Assembly: GCA_000310025.1 (NCBI GenBank)
Contig: FN649728.1
Location: 6,911,197 to 6,975,196 of the forward strand
DNA length: 64,000 nt
Direction of reading: 5' to 3'
Source: Ectocarpus siliculosus
Taxonomy: Eukaryota > Sar > Phaeophyceae > Ectocarpales > Ectocarpaceae
This document shows positions 36,593 to 48,823 of this stretch, piece after piece. The translations under genes were made by a program, and so were the position numbers. The number at the start of each line of letters is the position of its first letter. Position 1 is the stretch's first letter. The notes beneath the pieces are model-generated. The model was not told where the DNA came from and did no database searches. It was given only the letters and a program-made list of their open reading frames with translations.

Positions 36593-38895
36593 CACCTACA
36601 TAAAACCCTTGCGGGAAGGTTGTTTTCTTTCTTTGCATAGGATAAAGTATTGGAAAAGAGTCAGCGCCAAAACCCCTTGTCCTCAGACACACTCCATACG
36701 TAGACAGGGATACTGTTATTGTGCAGGTTTTCTTTGGTATTGAAGAACAAACAAGCTGTACACTACTGTATTCGTGGCAGCCTGCTGTTCATACAGTTGA
36801 TTTTCGGCCAAAGAATGGCGGCGTAACCTATTCTGGCGTGATCATTTGCCGAACCGTAAAACATTCGACAAGAACCCAAAAATTCAAAAACCGTTCCTAC
36901 ATCCTAGACTATTGTACATCCCCAGGATATCCGAAGGCAGCTGCCTGACGGTATCTACAATGTACATGAGCAGAGATCGAACGTTTTTTACATTGTACAC
37001 GATACAACAGGTCGATTGCTGATTGGTCGAGCGCCGTTCACTAGTTTTTCTATGTTTCCTGAAACCCACCAATCAACGACTTGATCCATCCTTGATGGCT
37101 GGCCTGGGTCCTGTTCGTCGTTCATAGTAAGCCCCTCGGCCGGCCCTCGGTAGTGTGCGGCATAAACACTGGGCGGTACTCAAAGCTTTCACCGTCTTAC
37201 TACAGTACCGCCTTGGAGGGGTTTCTTCGCAAACACCACCCACCACCTTCTGAGCCTGTGGTGTTTGTGCGGTGGCTGCCCTAGGCCTGGCCTTCTTTAT
37301 TTTGGGAGAAGCTGCTGCGTTCTGGAGGAGCCTCGAAAGGTAGTCGGTAGGTTCGTTTTGATGGACACATGCACGCTTGAGTGCTTTGCGGTGTTGGGAT
37401 TGTTGCCGACTTTCGAGCCATGACTGATTGTAGTAATCAACATCCTGAAATGTCCAGTCAGTGCCATCATTATGAATAAATACATGTATTGTGCTGTGAC
37501 GTGCGCAGATATCCATGGACACGTCCGTCCATGGGCGTTTCTAACAGACAGCCCGTCTTTGGATTTACCATTGTACGACGGGCCGCGTACTTTGAGCAGC
37601 AACTTGCAATTCTCGGCCGGGTGAAAAGTCACATTATTCGTATGATGTGCGTACGTATGCACGTGGTGTAGTCTAATGTTTTTTTTGTGTGTGTTTTCGT
37701 TCCAGCTATTTATTATGGCGACAGTTCCCCCATTTTTCGTGGTGAGACATGTACTACACTCTTCAGTGTATGTATAGTATGTAGAGTACTACAGCAGTGT
37801 TCAGTGATTTTTTCGTACAACTACAACCATCCAGGGTCACACAGGAGGGGGTAAACACTGGGGCTTTTTTCTTGTTCCTGTTTTATATTTCTTCCGTGCC
37901 CCACCTTCCGCCCGCGGTGCGTGCTGGATTTTATTTTGTATTGCGAGAAGGGTCCAGCCGTCCCTTTTCCTCGTCGACGCTGCTAACGTCGGAGTTTGAT
38001 ACCCACGAGAGCTTTTTCAGCTTTTTCCCGCAGTACACAAATCGTCCACATGTAGCAATTGTATGCAAGAACTTGAGAACAGGGGGAAGGGCTCAACCCG
38101 CCTTCAAGGGGAAAGAACACAGTCGAAGGGAGGAACCCAATGAACGTGGAAGGTGGGAACAGTAATAATAATCGCTGTGCTAAATTTTCAAGTTTCGACC
38201 AACAACATAGTCTACAGCGCAAAGAGAGTCAATCGTGCGGGGCGAGCGCTGTGTGTGGTTTGTCAGGGCAGCAGAACGCGTGGTGGACAAATACTAGGAT
38301 GATTCGGTCACACTGCGAAGTGTACTGATAAGGCTGGGGTATGTCTCAAAATATACCTGAATCAATTGCGGGACCCCCATTCCGCTGTTCCACATGACTA
38401 ATGTGCGATCAGCTAAAGCTGTAAGTCTATTTACCTAGTAGTTAGATCAGCGTCGGACGTGCACTAGCTAGGCTCGGACGCTGTACCGTTGTCTAGCTAT
38501 AATTCTAGATGTCGATACCGTTGTCCTAGGGCATATTAGCGATATTTATCACTCACGCATGAATTAACCCCGAGCTCACCCAATAATGAATGAGCTCTAG
38601 CAAGCCGATATCAAGCTAAGTAAAGGTATTCTACCTTGCTCCATAGCTGTAATGCTGCTGTCTCAGGTTGCTCCCCCGGTGGATCAGGAGGTAGACCGTG
38701 CGCTCACGAGTTAGTTTCGCGGAATCGAGTTCTCAATACCGACGAAAAAAAGGACACAATATGCCCTGGTTTCGCGGTACCCACGAGGCTTTTTGCAATC
38801 ATCCGCGAAGTCGGAAGGCGTTAGCGGCTCTCGAGATAATCCAGAAGCTCTCTCTCACCCGAATCTCGTTTTTTACAGGTGGATCTTTTTGCAGG
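36593..38895. other. Spacer between the two 7TM-RGS genes
   Basis: No gene could be supported. A minus-strand frame at 37073-37522 has no domain signature. Short inverted or direct GTCCGTGGAC/GTCCATGG-type words occur near 37508-37540 and also at 34455-34530. The stretch just before 38896 probably holds the promoter and 5' untranslated part of copy B, but no defined motif is visible. Confidence 0.4.
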
Positions 38896-41800
38896 ATGGC
38901 GGGAGGGCTGGCAGGCATGTCCTGGACTCTCCTGGTAGTCCAGTCCATCTGGTCTTGGGCGCTTGGCCTTGACATGTACAAGTTCTTGGGAATGTGAGTA
39001 TATTTGGTAATCGGGAGAGAGGCTCGCCATAGGCTTGTAAGCTCCCAAGGTTCTGATGCAGACAGGGTGTAGAACTTGGTGATCACCGAAACGATGTGAG
39101 AAGTATTGAGCAACACTGAAATTTGTCCCGTACATAAAACGTTTGCGGTTACAGGCGGAAAAAGCTGAAGATTTTTGCGCGTTGGCCAGCGTTAGCCCTC
39201 CTCAGCGGCTGTGCAGGGCTCATCGTTCAAGTTGTCATCGTCGTGCAGGAAATCATGGCACAGGTACTGTGCATCTTGGCTGATATCAGGTTGTTGCCAT
39301 CAACTTCTTAACTGAAATATTGGATCTCGAGCAAACAAGAATCGGTATTAACGAAGTAGTGCAACGAACGGTAAAATCCAAATGACACTACATATCGTGG
39401 TGTGTTCCCGTCACGAGTGTTTTAACGTTGGCACTGCCGTATGAGGCAACTCTTCGCTAGACTGATCCTTCAAATAAATGAAGAAGCGCCAGCACTTGAC
39501 ACAAATGAATGCATTAGAAGACGCGGGTTAGAAAACAATAGTGGTCGGACAGAATGCAACGGGCAGCATCATCAGTGTTGTATGTACTACAGAAACAGCA
39601 TGAAATTCTAGCCTGCTTGGTTGGTTGGTCTTTGTGGAGCGCATTGTTCAATCCCAATAGAAGCTAAATTCTTGCAGGCATTGCCCATTTGTGTTTGCTT
39701 TCTTTGTACCTTGTCGCGTGCTCGATTGTTTGTGGGCGTGCAATTCCTGCAGGAAGGCCACGTCTTGCCCTGTGTCGTTGTCCTTTACCTGAACCCTGTG
39801 GTGATCGGATTTTACGCGTTGCCGTACCTCTTGAGAGGTTTCAGGGCCGTCGTCCTCTCCGAAAAAGGTTTGAACCTCTGACAACGATGAGTAAGGCTGA
39901 TAGTGCTCACGAAAACAAGGAGGTCGAGACCACATCGATTGACATACGAATGGACCTTCAGCTACACAACGAGTCCCCGCCAATAGTAGAAGGGAAAAAG
40001 TATGCTTCCGTTTCTCGCGGATCGGGCATCCTCCACTAGGTGCGGGCCTACTGCAACGTCCTTGCACCCCTGTTGTCCAACTGACTGTGAGCGTTCGCAG
40101 TCCCACTTGAAGTGTCATATGATCAACGACTGCTCAACTCGACCTCTCAATCGGTTTGAAAAACAGAGTGTACACGATGTCTTGCTTATAACGTAGGACG
40201 GGCGATGGCTGAAGCACTTCGACATATTTTTCAGCTGTACTGATATAACAGATGCCTTGCGGCATGCTCGAAGTGTTTACGCCGTACTACATGAAGACTA
40301 ATCCATGCAGTGGGACGTGAGTTTCCGCCGTCACAGGCTTGGACTACGCCCAACAGTCCGCACTCGAACGCCTCTACTCCTCGCAACACAACTTCCCGAC
40401 ATCCCAGAACCGTTCGAACAAGAGAACAATCAATCAAGCGGCCGTTCTTTCATCGAAACGAAAGTCTGCACCAGAACCAACCCATCAGAGGAGTACCGCA
40501 AACGTCGGGAGGCTTGAGGCGCGAAGAGTAGATTTGAGTAAGCGTCTCCTATCTTCGAGAATGATCCAATAGTCGAGGCCGGTCTGAAAACAAGACCGAT
40601 TCCGATGCTTGTGCTGTCCTTGTCGGGTTCGCGTTCGAAAACGGTTCCACCCAGCCGTGCCGAGGAGAAGCGTTTAAACCATTGGCACGTTATTATACCT
40701 TCACGGCGCAAGCAAACCGTGCTGAAGCCCAGGAATGTCTTTCTCCCTCGTCATGCTCCCTTCCGTCTTGCATCCTTGCAAAGAGTATGTTGCACGCAAT
40801 GGCGTGTCTGCCAGCCTCGAAATTTCTGGAGAATGTCAATCGAAGGAGTTGTTGAGATTCGGGAGACCAGTCTTAGTTGGAGGAAGAATACGTTATCCCC
40901 TGAGAGCCACTTCATCTTGTCTGTGACTCTCCCCAACCCCCTTTGTGTATCGCTTCCCATGTTGACGGTGCTGGGGGACTCACAGCGTGGAGAAAGAAGT
41001 ACATGTTCTTCCTTTCTCGGAACAGCATCACAATTTTGATGGGGACGGTTTTCATAATGTTGCTAGGCATCTGTGCCATGCTTCAGCGCGTCGCACCCCA
41101 GGTTTATGGGTGAGACGGATGGATGAATGGATGGGTTCGATGCTTGACAAATGAGTGATCACAAGATGTGCTCTGATTTGAAGTCCTCGGCCTCGTTGGT
41201 GGTTGCAGCATGCATCGTGTCCACAAAGGTTGTCCACATTACTGTAGTTTCAAAGTACTCGAGTAGAAAATGCTGCGTTTAGCGCCAAGTGATACCAGTA
41301 GCTTGAGTGCCTGCGTGCCACCGCAACACATTTTCCGAGGAGGGGGTGCGGAAATGCACCACCTTTTCGCGTCATATCCAAGCCCTCGGTTTTGCCGGCA
41401 AACGTTCACCGCCGCTCGACAGGGAAAACCCTACCGAGGACTGCATGTATCTTGGAGACTGGTGGTTCTGGTGCCCTTCGTGCTTCCTCATGATACTGTC
41501 GGGGTCGAGGCTATTCGCAGAGATTTTGCGTCTGCACGACAGGATCAGTATGGCCAAGGAAATTTCCACGACTGCTCGCGTGTGGTTTGTTTTTGCTGGT
41601 GAGTGCCTAGACCGTGGTATGCATTATGTATGCAAAGTAGATTTGCCGAGAGAGGTCTATCGAACGAAATAACCGGTTACCTTGGTATCAATGGCTTTCC
41701 CACGACCAGACAAGTTATCCTGGCGACACCATGGATGTAACGGCTTTCAGTTGGTTACTGACAACGCAATCATACTTCAAGGTGATATTCGCAGATTGTG

Positions 41801-44800
41801 TCGTGGGAATCCCTCTCTTCATCATCCTTGGCTTGTGATTTGTATTTTTCTGAAAAAGGGTATCACCATCCGAACGAAGCAACATCTCCGCCATATATAT
41901 CCGGTCGCCCCGGTGGTCTAGTTGGTATCCTCGAAACCTTCTATAATAGAGGTCAGGTCAGGGGTTCGAATCCCGGCATAAGCCAGCTTTTCTTGCAAAG
42001 TGAGTTTTTCTGTCGCTTCCGCTCCTGGTCTAGTGGATAGCGCTAGTTCGTGTGTACACAGAGGGAAGAGAGTGCTGAACTCTTGTCGCATTAAAAATCG
42101 AAGGCAACGCACCACAGGAGGGGAGGGTAGAGAGGGGCTCTTCTGTATGACCACGCGTTGGAGTAAAAGGCACTAGTGCTGTGAGCGCTGATTTGCAGTG
42201 AAAAAAAAAAAAAGTACCCTTGATCATACCTGTTTTATTCAACCTGTGGGTGTACCAATGACCCCTGTCGACGTATACCGGTCGTTGGGCAGAAGACAGA
42301 ACGTGTACAAGGTGAACACAACACCTACAGCGCACCAATGGAAATGAGAAGAACAAGACAGCATACTCGATGAAATTGATGGCCTGACTCCGTGCAATAC
42401 CCACTACAGCTGGAGCTTCGAAGCACCGATAGATGTTGCGTGCTCGAATGAACCTGCCAGCTCCCAAGGATTTGTTCCTCTTTCCACGCACAAGAAAAGT
42501 TAAGTCGTGTGTACAACTCCCTAGGAGGCATCCTCTCCGCCAAATGGTCGTTACTCTTCAAAGTTCATGAAAGATATTTACTTTCTCACTGTTCGCTAGC
42601 CCCCGAGGTGCTAACCGCATACGAGTACGATTGGCGAGAGACCAGGTATCGGAGCCGTCAACCACCGATAAAAATTCTTGCCCTGCTTGAAGTCGCCGCA
42701 AGCTTCATTTAGCCTTTGTTCATGCAGGAATTGTCCGACAGCCTTGAGTGTGTCCCAAAACCCAGCCTTTTCTGAAAAAATCAAAGGCTTCCAACTAACC
42801 TCTCCCCCCCCCCCCCCTCCCGCGTGCCTCCCTCCATCGGTTTGAATCACAAACACTTGTCGCAGTGCCCTACCATTCCATCATCGTTCTCAACGCGTTC
42901 GACGTGGTGGACATGCCGAGGCAACTTTCTTTTGTTCTGTGGCTGTGTATAGCCCTGACACAAATATCCACGTGAGTTACAATAAAGTGGGTTCCTGGGA
43001 GTGGAGCTCGAGGCAGATCTTTCTGTGGTCGTTACTTACCCCGGCTTCCAAACTTGGAGATGGCGCGCGACAAGGCGTCTTTATTGGCCGCCATCTCTTT
43101 TACAACATCCACACCTACGATCTATTTATTGAAACTGCGACAGGGAGAGGGTTCGACAGTGTCTACCTGTGTTGGGGCATGAAGTGTTATATCGACCGTG
43201 TCTCGTCTGGCATCTAGAGAATGGATGTTTTCCAGAAAAACCTCAAGGGTAGTTAATTGACGTGTATCTCGTGTCCAGACGAATGAACACGTCCTATGCG
43301 CTCATGCACATAGGATTCGCGAGTATACGTGAACTTGCGTTTTGCGCGGTCCCCCTCAACAGCGCGAAGGCCCCGAAGGAGATCGAACGACAGGATCCAG
43401 TCCCTGGATTCATGGTGATTGTGGATGGATGACAACACCAACTTTTCTCCAGCGTCCTCTAGTTTGGTCCTCCATAACCGCAGCTGATAACCGTATCTGA
43501 CTTCTATTTCTTCATTAGGGTGGGCACCACAGACCCTCAGCAATGCTCTCCCTACGATTGTTTCTGGACCTTTCTCCACTCCCATTGCTCTAAATGTCTG
43601 TCCCTACGGCTTGTAGTCGTTCGGTTGTTTGGACGGTAGACGGATCGAAGGATATTTCTCTTTATCATCGGGCCCACCTTTTCTAGACCTTTTTGGAATA
43701 ATCACTTCATCATCCTTGAGGGCCAACCGAAAGAATTTTTGCCGTTCACAACAGACACTTGTTTGGTCAGGTTGGATGAAGTCCACGTGTGACTTGAGTT
43801 GTCTGACAAATGAACTACCCGGTGTTTTTGGGTCGGTGTGGATTTGAGCGCCGGGACCTGAGTCGGCGGTCTACGAAGTCCACCACTAATCTCGAAACCG
43901 GAAGTCAATTATTAGTTTGCTGAACGCTGTGGTTTGCGATTCGCTGCTCTTGGGAGCAAAACTGCTGTTCCCCAGAAATGACTCCACACACTATAAAAGG
44001 AAATCCCAATCACGAATGACCGAGACACCAACATAAGCGACGACTTGCCGAGCGTGTCTCGTAAACATCCACAGATTCATGATAGAGCCGCGGCGAAAGC
44101 ACGGCGAGTTGTCCTGTTGCAAACGTCTGAAGAAGACTAGGATCTGTGTTGATGATGCCAGTACCAACGCTTGGAGAGAGACCTGGCACGACTCGAAGGT
44201 AACGGGATAAACGTGACAAAGAAGGATTGCCGAGCTACATTCAGGAAGAGATGGGTCATGGTTTAGGAGACATGTTCCGCGAGAGAGTCCGAAACGCGCT
44301 ATGGTTGCATTACTCCCCTCGTCGCTAGGAAAGAAGTTGGATGCATGGAATCAACAATACCTCTTGTGCGGCACCTCTCCCATACGCGGTTTCGTCAGTT
44401 TTGGTGAAGATATCCAAGATTCACAACTATCGTAGGGAAGGCAGATCAAGATATGAATAATGCAGTGAAGAGCCCAATCACCCTATCCGGATTCAGCATG
44501 GACCGAGCACAAAACTACTCGAAAAAGCATGTGCTAGCTGATAGCCAAAATCTAACATCGTAAGTACGCTTGCCGTTCTATTTGGGAACGACTTGGAACC
44601 TGACACTTTCGGTATGCATCCATCGCCTGGTAGGTCATAATGAGCAACCCGATTCTGGACCAAGCGTTCGAGAAGCACGTCCAGGACTACCTGTGCTCAG
44701 AGTCCTATGACTTCGTCAAGGAGGTCGGTGCAACCAAGCCACGATTGTACGAACTACAGTAGCGTGTTTAGAGACGGACGTTGTTCGGAGATCAAGTCAT

Positions 44801-46597
44801 TCCGGCGCGGTGGATATTTTTCATGCTTTGTTGCAAACATTTTGCGGAAGCCACCTTTCGAGTCATTGCTGTAAGAAATACACCGATGAACCCATTCCTG
44901 TCACACTCTTGGACATGACAACAGTTTTCCAAAACAAAATGATTCGTCCTGTCCGCTTCATTGAGGTTACGTTTTACCAACGCGAGTGAGTGTCCATTGC
45001 TGTCATGTTATGGTCTTTGCTGCAACACAATAATATTACGTTTTTGTCTCGAATTGAGTCGTTATTTTCTGTTTCTAGATCACACGTTGGGGAGAGAGAA
45101 ACACACACACCGTTTCATTGGCTGCAAGGCACTGCGCATAAATCTTACGAAACCCAAATATTTCCAGCCGGAGGCTGCTACAATACTGCAAACAAACGCA
45201 GAGTCCCGAAACTAACCAAGTCCCCAAGGTACACCGTTCGACTACTGTACACCCACCAACTAGAAACCGAATAGTCCCAAACTTGTGTTTCCCCACCGTC
45301 AACAAAAAAGGGATTGGAGGGCTGAAATTGCTAGGCTGTCGCTACAGTAGTCTGCTGCCACGTACTCTACGTAGGGCGGCCACGCTGCTGCTGTCCTTCC
45401 GCCTCTTCACTTGCTCCTCAGCTTCCGTTCTTCCTCTAACACGACTTGCTACAGATGCAACGAGTCCTCCACGGAATGACAGCAATGATACGGAGGATAT
45501 TTTCCTTTGGTGATCCCAGGTTTCCAAAAGTTATGGAGGCATACTTACTTCCGGGTCGCAAAAAATGTCAGGTTCTTCAACTCCTTCTCTCCTTCTGTTC
45601 GACGAAGAAAATAATCTTTCATTGCCACAGAAGTGCTGATTCATGCTTTTATATTTTGTACGTAAGACACAATACCACCGCGACTGATGCCACAGGTGGA
45701 GCGATACGTTACACACGCAGAGAATGAATCAGCTGCAGAACTGTTCGTCCACTTCCGAAGAATCGTCGACAAGTACATTGTCTCGGGGTCGGAGCTGGAA
45801 CTGAACATCGAGAACGCCATGCGAAATAAAGTGCTCGAGGTTTGTGATGACGTTCGCACTTTGAGCCTCCCTCTCTCCGAAGTTTAGCGACTTCCACTGG
45901 TCTGTAGAACGAAACTCCATGTGCCTAGGAGTACGTAAGAATATGGGGGTCGAGCGGGAGTTGACGCTGATGTGCCTCAGGAATCGTCAACTCGAAGACG
46001 CCATAAGTCAAGTTGGATCGTTGTGTAGAGGCTGGTATGGCCTACGCCAATCTTGTTCCCGCTTCCCCGACGAGAAAGGCGCATAGTGTAGAAGGAAAGC
46101 TTCGGTTCCGGGTGTGGGGTATGAGATGGCAAAGGGGCATCTGCAAGCTCCCGCAGAGATTACCATGATGCTCAAAGAAAGGCGAACTCGTCTGATTTTG
46201 TTCTGATTCATATCCGTTGCCCCGCTGGTTTCCGTTCCGGCACACACGGCTGTGCGTCAACAATCTTACGTGTGGGTCTTGTCGTATGGGACGTACATGC
46301 AGACCCTCCTCGAACGCCCCGAAGTTGCCACGGATTTGACCGTCTCACTTCCTGTCCCCCGATGCCAACCCTTGCTTCTGAAAGATCGGGGAAAGGATGA
46401 TATTTGTGGAGGCTGGGATGGAACGGCAGAGAGGTATCTTCAACCCTCCGAAGGAAGAAGCGCACAAGATTCTCGATGACAATCTCCTCCAGTCGTTTTT
46501 GACCAGCCGGAATTTTCTCGACGCCTGCCTACGTTGGCAGGAAGTGCAAGCCGCAGGTAACGATGACTATATTATGATATCTCTTTGCTGCACCTAA
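38896..46597 (+). CDS. Seven-transmembrane RGS-domain protein, copy B
   Basis: Exons: 38896-38993, 39155-39263, 39753-39867, 40986-41109, 41423-41598, 42866-42971, 44075-44198, 44634-44723, 45696-45839 and 46385 onward. Splice sites and phases match copy A in every case. Membrane segments parallel copy A (MSWTLLVVQSIWSWALGL, VLPCVVVLYLNPVVIGFYAL, CPSCFLMILSGSRLF, SFVLWLCIALTQIST). The RGS part reads NPILDQAFEKHVQDYLCSES, LFVHFRRIVDKYIVSGSELE with LNIENAMRNKVLE, and GIFNPPKEEA..ILDDNLLQSFLTSRNF. The RGS exon at 45696 differs from copy A at 16 of 48 residues, while the exon at 44634 differs at 4 of 30. Start chosen at the ATG aligned with copy A (MAGGLAGMSW against MGGLTGVSW). Reading past 46556 gives a TAA at 46595 (432 residues); a GTAACG donor at 46557 could instead lead to an unseen exon. 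It is probably a plasma-membrane or endomembrane sensor acting on G-alpha, inferred from domain order only. Confidence 0.88.
39887..40039 (+). other. Coding-like open stretch inside intron 3 of 7TM-RGS copy B
   Basis: An ATG at 39887 opens a frame (MSKADSAHENKEVETTSIDI, then LHNESPPIVEGKKYASVSRG) ending at TAG 40037-40039. It starts 20 bases after the third exon and is in a different frame from it. A second coding-like stretch, preceded by a good acceptor (GTCACAG), lies at about 40337-40575 (LDYAQQSALERLYSSQHNF). Copy A has no equivalent. They may be alternative exons or remnants of another gene; no family is recognised. Confidence 0.25.
41901..42213 (+). mobile_element. tRNA-derived SINE, copy 2, in intron 5 of 7TM-RGS copy B
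   Basis: It has the same head as copy 1 (A box TGGTCTAGTTGG, B box GGTTCGAATCC near 41963), the same body (for example GATAGCGCTAGTTCGTGTGT and GAGTGCTGAACTCTT) and a pure A tail. The head here is about 17 bases longer than in copy 1 between the boxes and looks more like a complete tRNA, with a CCTTCTATAATAGAGG stem-loop. It is in the sense orientation relative to the host gene. Confidence 0.88.
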
Positions 46598-48823
46598 TAG
46601 TCTGGAGGATATCTGTCCCTTGATTGCAGAGTGTGGATGCATGCAACGGTTTACTTTGGCGATCTGCATCGTAGCGCGCTTAGGATTTTCTGGGTCCGTG
46701 TTTCATTTCCGGTGTACCCTTTTCGAGGTAGTTGGCCTGTCACCACTGAAAGGGTCTGCGTCAATTGGACCGTATGGATGTTTTGACGGTACGGAGCAAT
46801 ACGGAACCTGTCGACCGAAGTCGTGTTGTCGAACATGTTCATTTGCCATGAACGTGGCAGCCGGCGTTAGCGGACGTGCCCTCCGCCGACAGCCATACCG
46901 TTGCCACCGTTTTGAGCCCAACCCGCAGAGTTCCGTGATCCGGTGTCCACGATCAACTAGTTTCATATATGCTGCAGACCGAGACAACTCATTCCAGAAC
47001 AACCTAAGCGAACACGGTTTTCTAATTTTGTTACTTCATTCAAATGTCTTCTCGCCCCTCTTCGTGACGAGGATAGCGGCATCCGCGCCCGACACGATAA
47101 GCCTACTTGGCCGGAATAGCCACCAGGGTTCGTTTGGCGGGCTTTCACGTTCGTTCGCTCGTGTACACGGCGTAATGAGTAGGGAGGTTGGCCGCTCGAG
47201 GAAAAGCAGCATCGGGCGAAGACCAACAGAAAAGGGGGGGTCTACCATTCGGGAAGAGATTACGAGAGTTGGGCCGCGTATGGATGAGCACGCGACGCAC
47301 TCTTTGTGTCCTGTCCATGGGGAGGAGAAGAGAAGTGCCGCCGAGAACAAATAGAGCTCTAGAGAAAAGCTGCAGTATGTTCAACGAGCAGGAGCGCCAA
47401 CCAGACAGCGTTGCAACGAGATCGTCAGGATTCGCCTGTAGCAAATCGATATCTGTCAACGTTGGGATAGGCTGCAATACATTGCTGAGGTACGCTTGGC
47501 GATGGTTCGCGTAACCTTGTACAGCGCATTCTACTGTGGTGGCATGATCATTTATTGGTGTCGTTGCGACCGGACAACGATATCGTCTGGCGCTGTTGCG
47601 CGACTCTCTGTAGTCGGTGCGGAGGTGGTTGTTGTGTTTGAATGTTTTATGTTTGTGTACTAGTTCGAACTGGCAGCGAAGCTTGCCTCAGCCAAGCGTG
47701 CTATTTTAGCGTGTTTATGGAGACGACAGAAAGGAGCTGACAGATGACACCGAGAAACATCTTCAGCCAAAGGGCTAAAACCGCGCGCACATGGAGGCAG
47801 GCTGGGCGAAGTTGTGGGTCCTGAGATATCGCCGCGCCGTGCGTAAACAACGTGTACTCCCTAAATCTAGCACACGCCGTGTCTACTTGCGCTTGCCTTC
47901 AAGTGCACTGGTCGCTCGTAAGGCTAGTCAAAAGACAATCCGTTGTGAAGTTGCACCAATTAATTGTCGATTGGCCTTTTGGTCAAAAGCTACCACAAGT
48001 TTGTCGATGGATACCGCATCAAACACACTTGCTAGCCGGAATCATGTTTTCGGCGGGGGCAGACAGCCGGCTGCATAGTTCTTCCGTTCAGACGCAGCAA
48101 GCAGCCCACGCCGCCGTTCGATCATGTCGGTACAGATCATTGTGGGAACTCGGCGTTGACAAAATCAAGCTGATGGCCGTTTTCGTCGCACACCGTTGTG
48201 ATGCCCGGATGAAACCCACACTGCAAAAACCTCGTTCATAAGTGGCAGTGGCTCTCGGCAGCAGACAGGAACCAAGAACTCGAGCCTCGCGAAAAGTAAC
48301 AATTTCTTCTGATGCACGTGACGCATATTTTCTCTGTGTATCATTGGGTTCATTAAGTACATTCTTCTCTCGGTGGACAGCCACACGAGCGGACACCTTT
48401 TCTTCTTCGCGTGGAACTGGGCCTATCCCCCCTTAAGTTGAGTTCAACTGAAAAGTTGCGTTTGCAACGCCCAGTGGAAACGAGAGACCACCTAAAAACA
48501 CAACGAAAACCTCTCACTGGACCAGCACGGTTGCCCGAGGCAAGCTGCGATATCAATACATTGTTCTGATGCACGTGACGCATTCTGCTTGTGTCCTCCG
48601 TGCAGCAAACAAGCACTCGGTCCCATTGTTGTTTTGACAGGGACACTACTGCTCGGGAGTTGATATCTCTTCGCCCAGCCGCTTAAACCCACACCATCGT
48701 ATCACCGCCTCGCAGTCGTCCGTGCGGCATCGGTGCCTTGGCACTGCGGTAAAGTACCAAGTAGGCGTTAAGCGATCGTGTGTCAACCGCGTCGTGCGAG
48801 ACAGCCCCAGCGGTCCCCTCACG
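46598..48823. other. Intergenic space between convergent 7TM-RGS copy B and the SET gene
   Basis: Several open frames exist on both strands (plus 46620-47354 and 47852-48241, minus 47145-47477 and 48646-48834). None shows a recognisable domain or phase-matched splice partners. The minus-strand stretch 48646-48834 lies just beyond the SET-gene stop and could be 3' untranslated sequence. Confidence 0.4.

Noticed and set aside
46620-47354. A 244-codon plus-strand open frame after 7TM-RGS copy B
   Set aside because: No recognisable domain, several overlapping open frames on the other strand, and no phase link to the last RGS exon.
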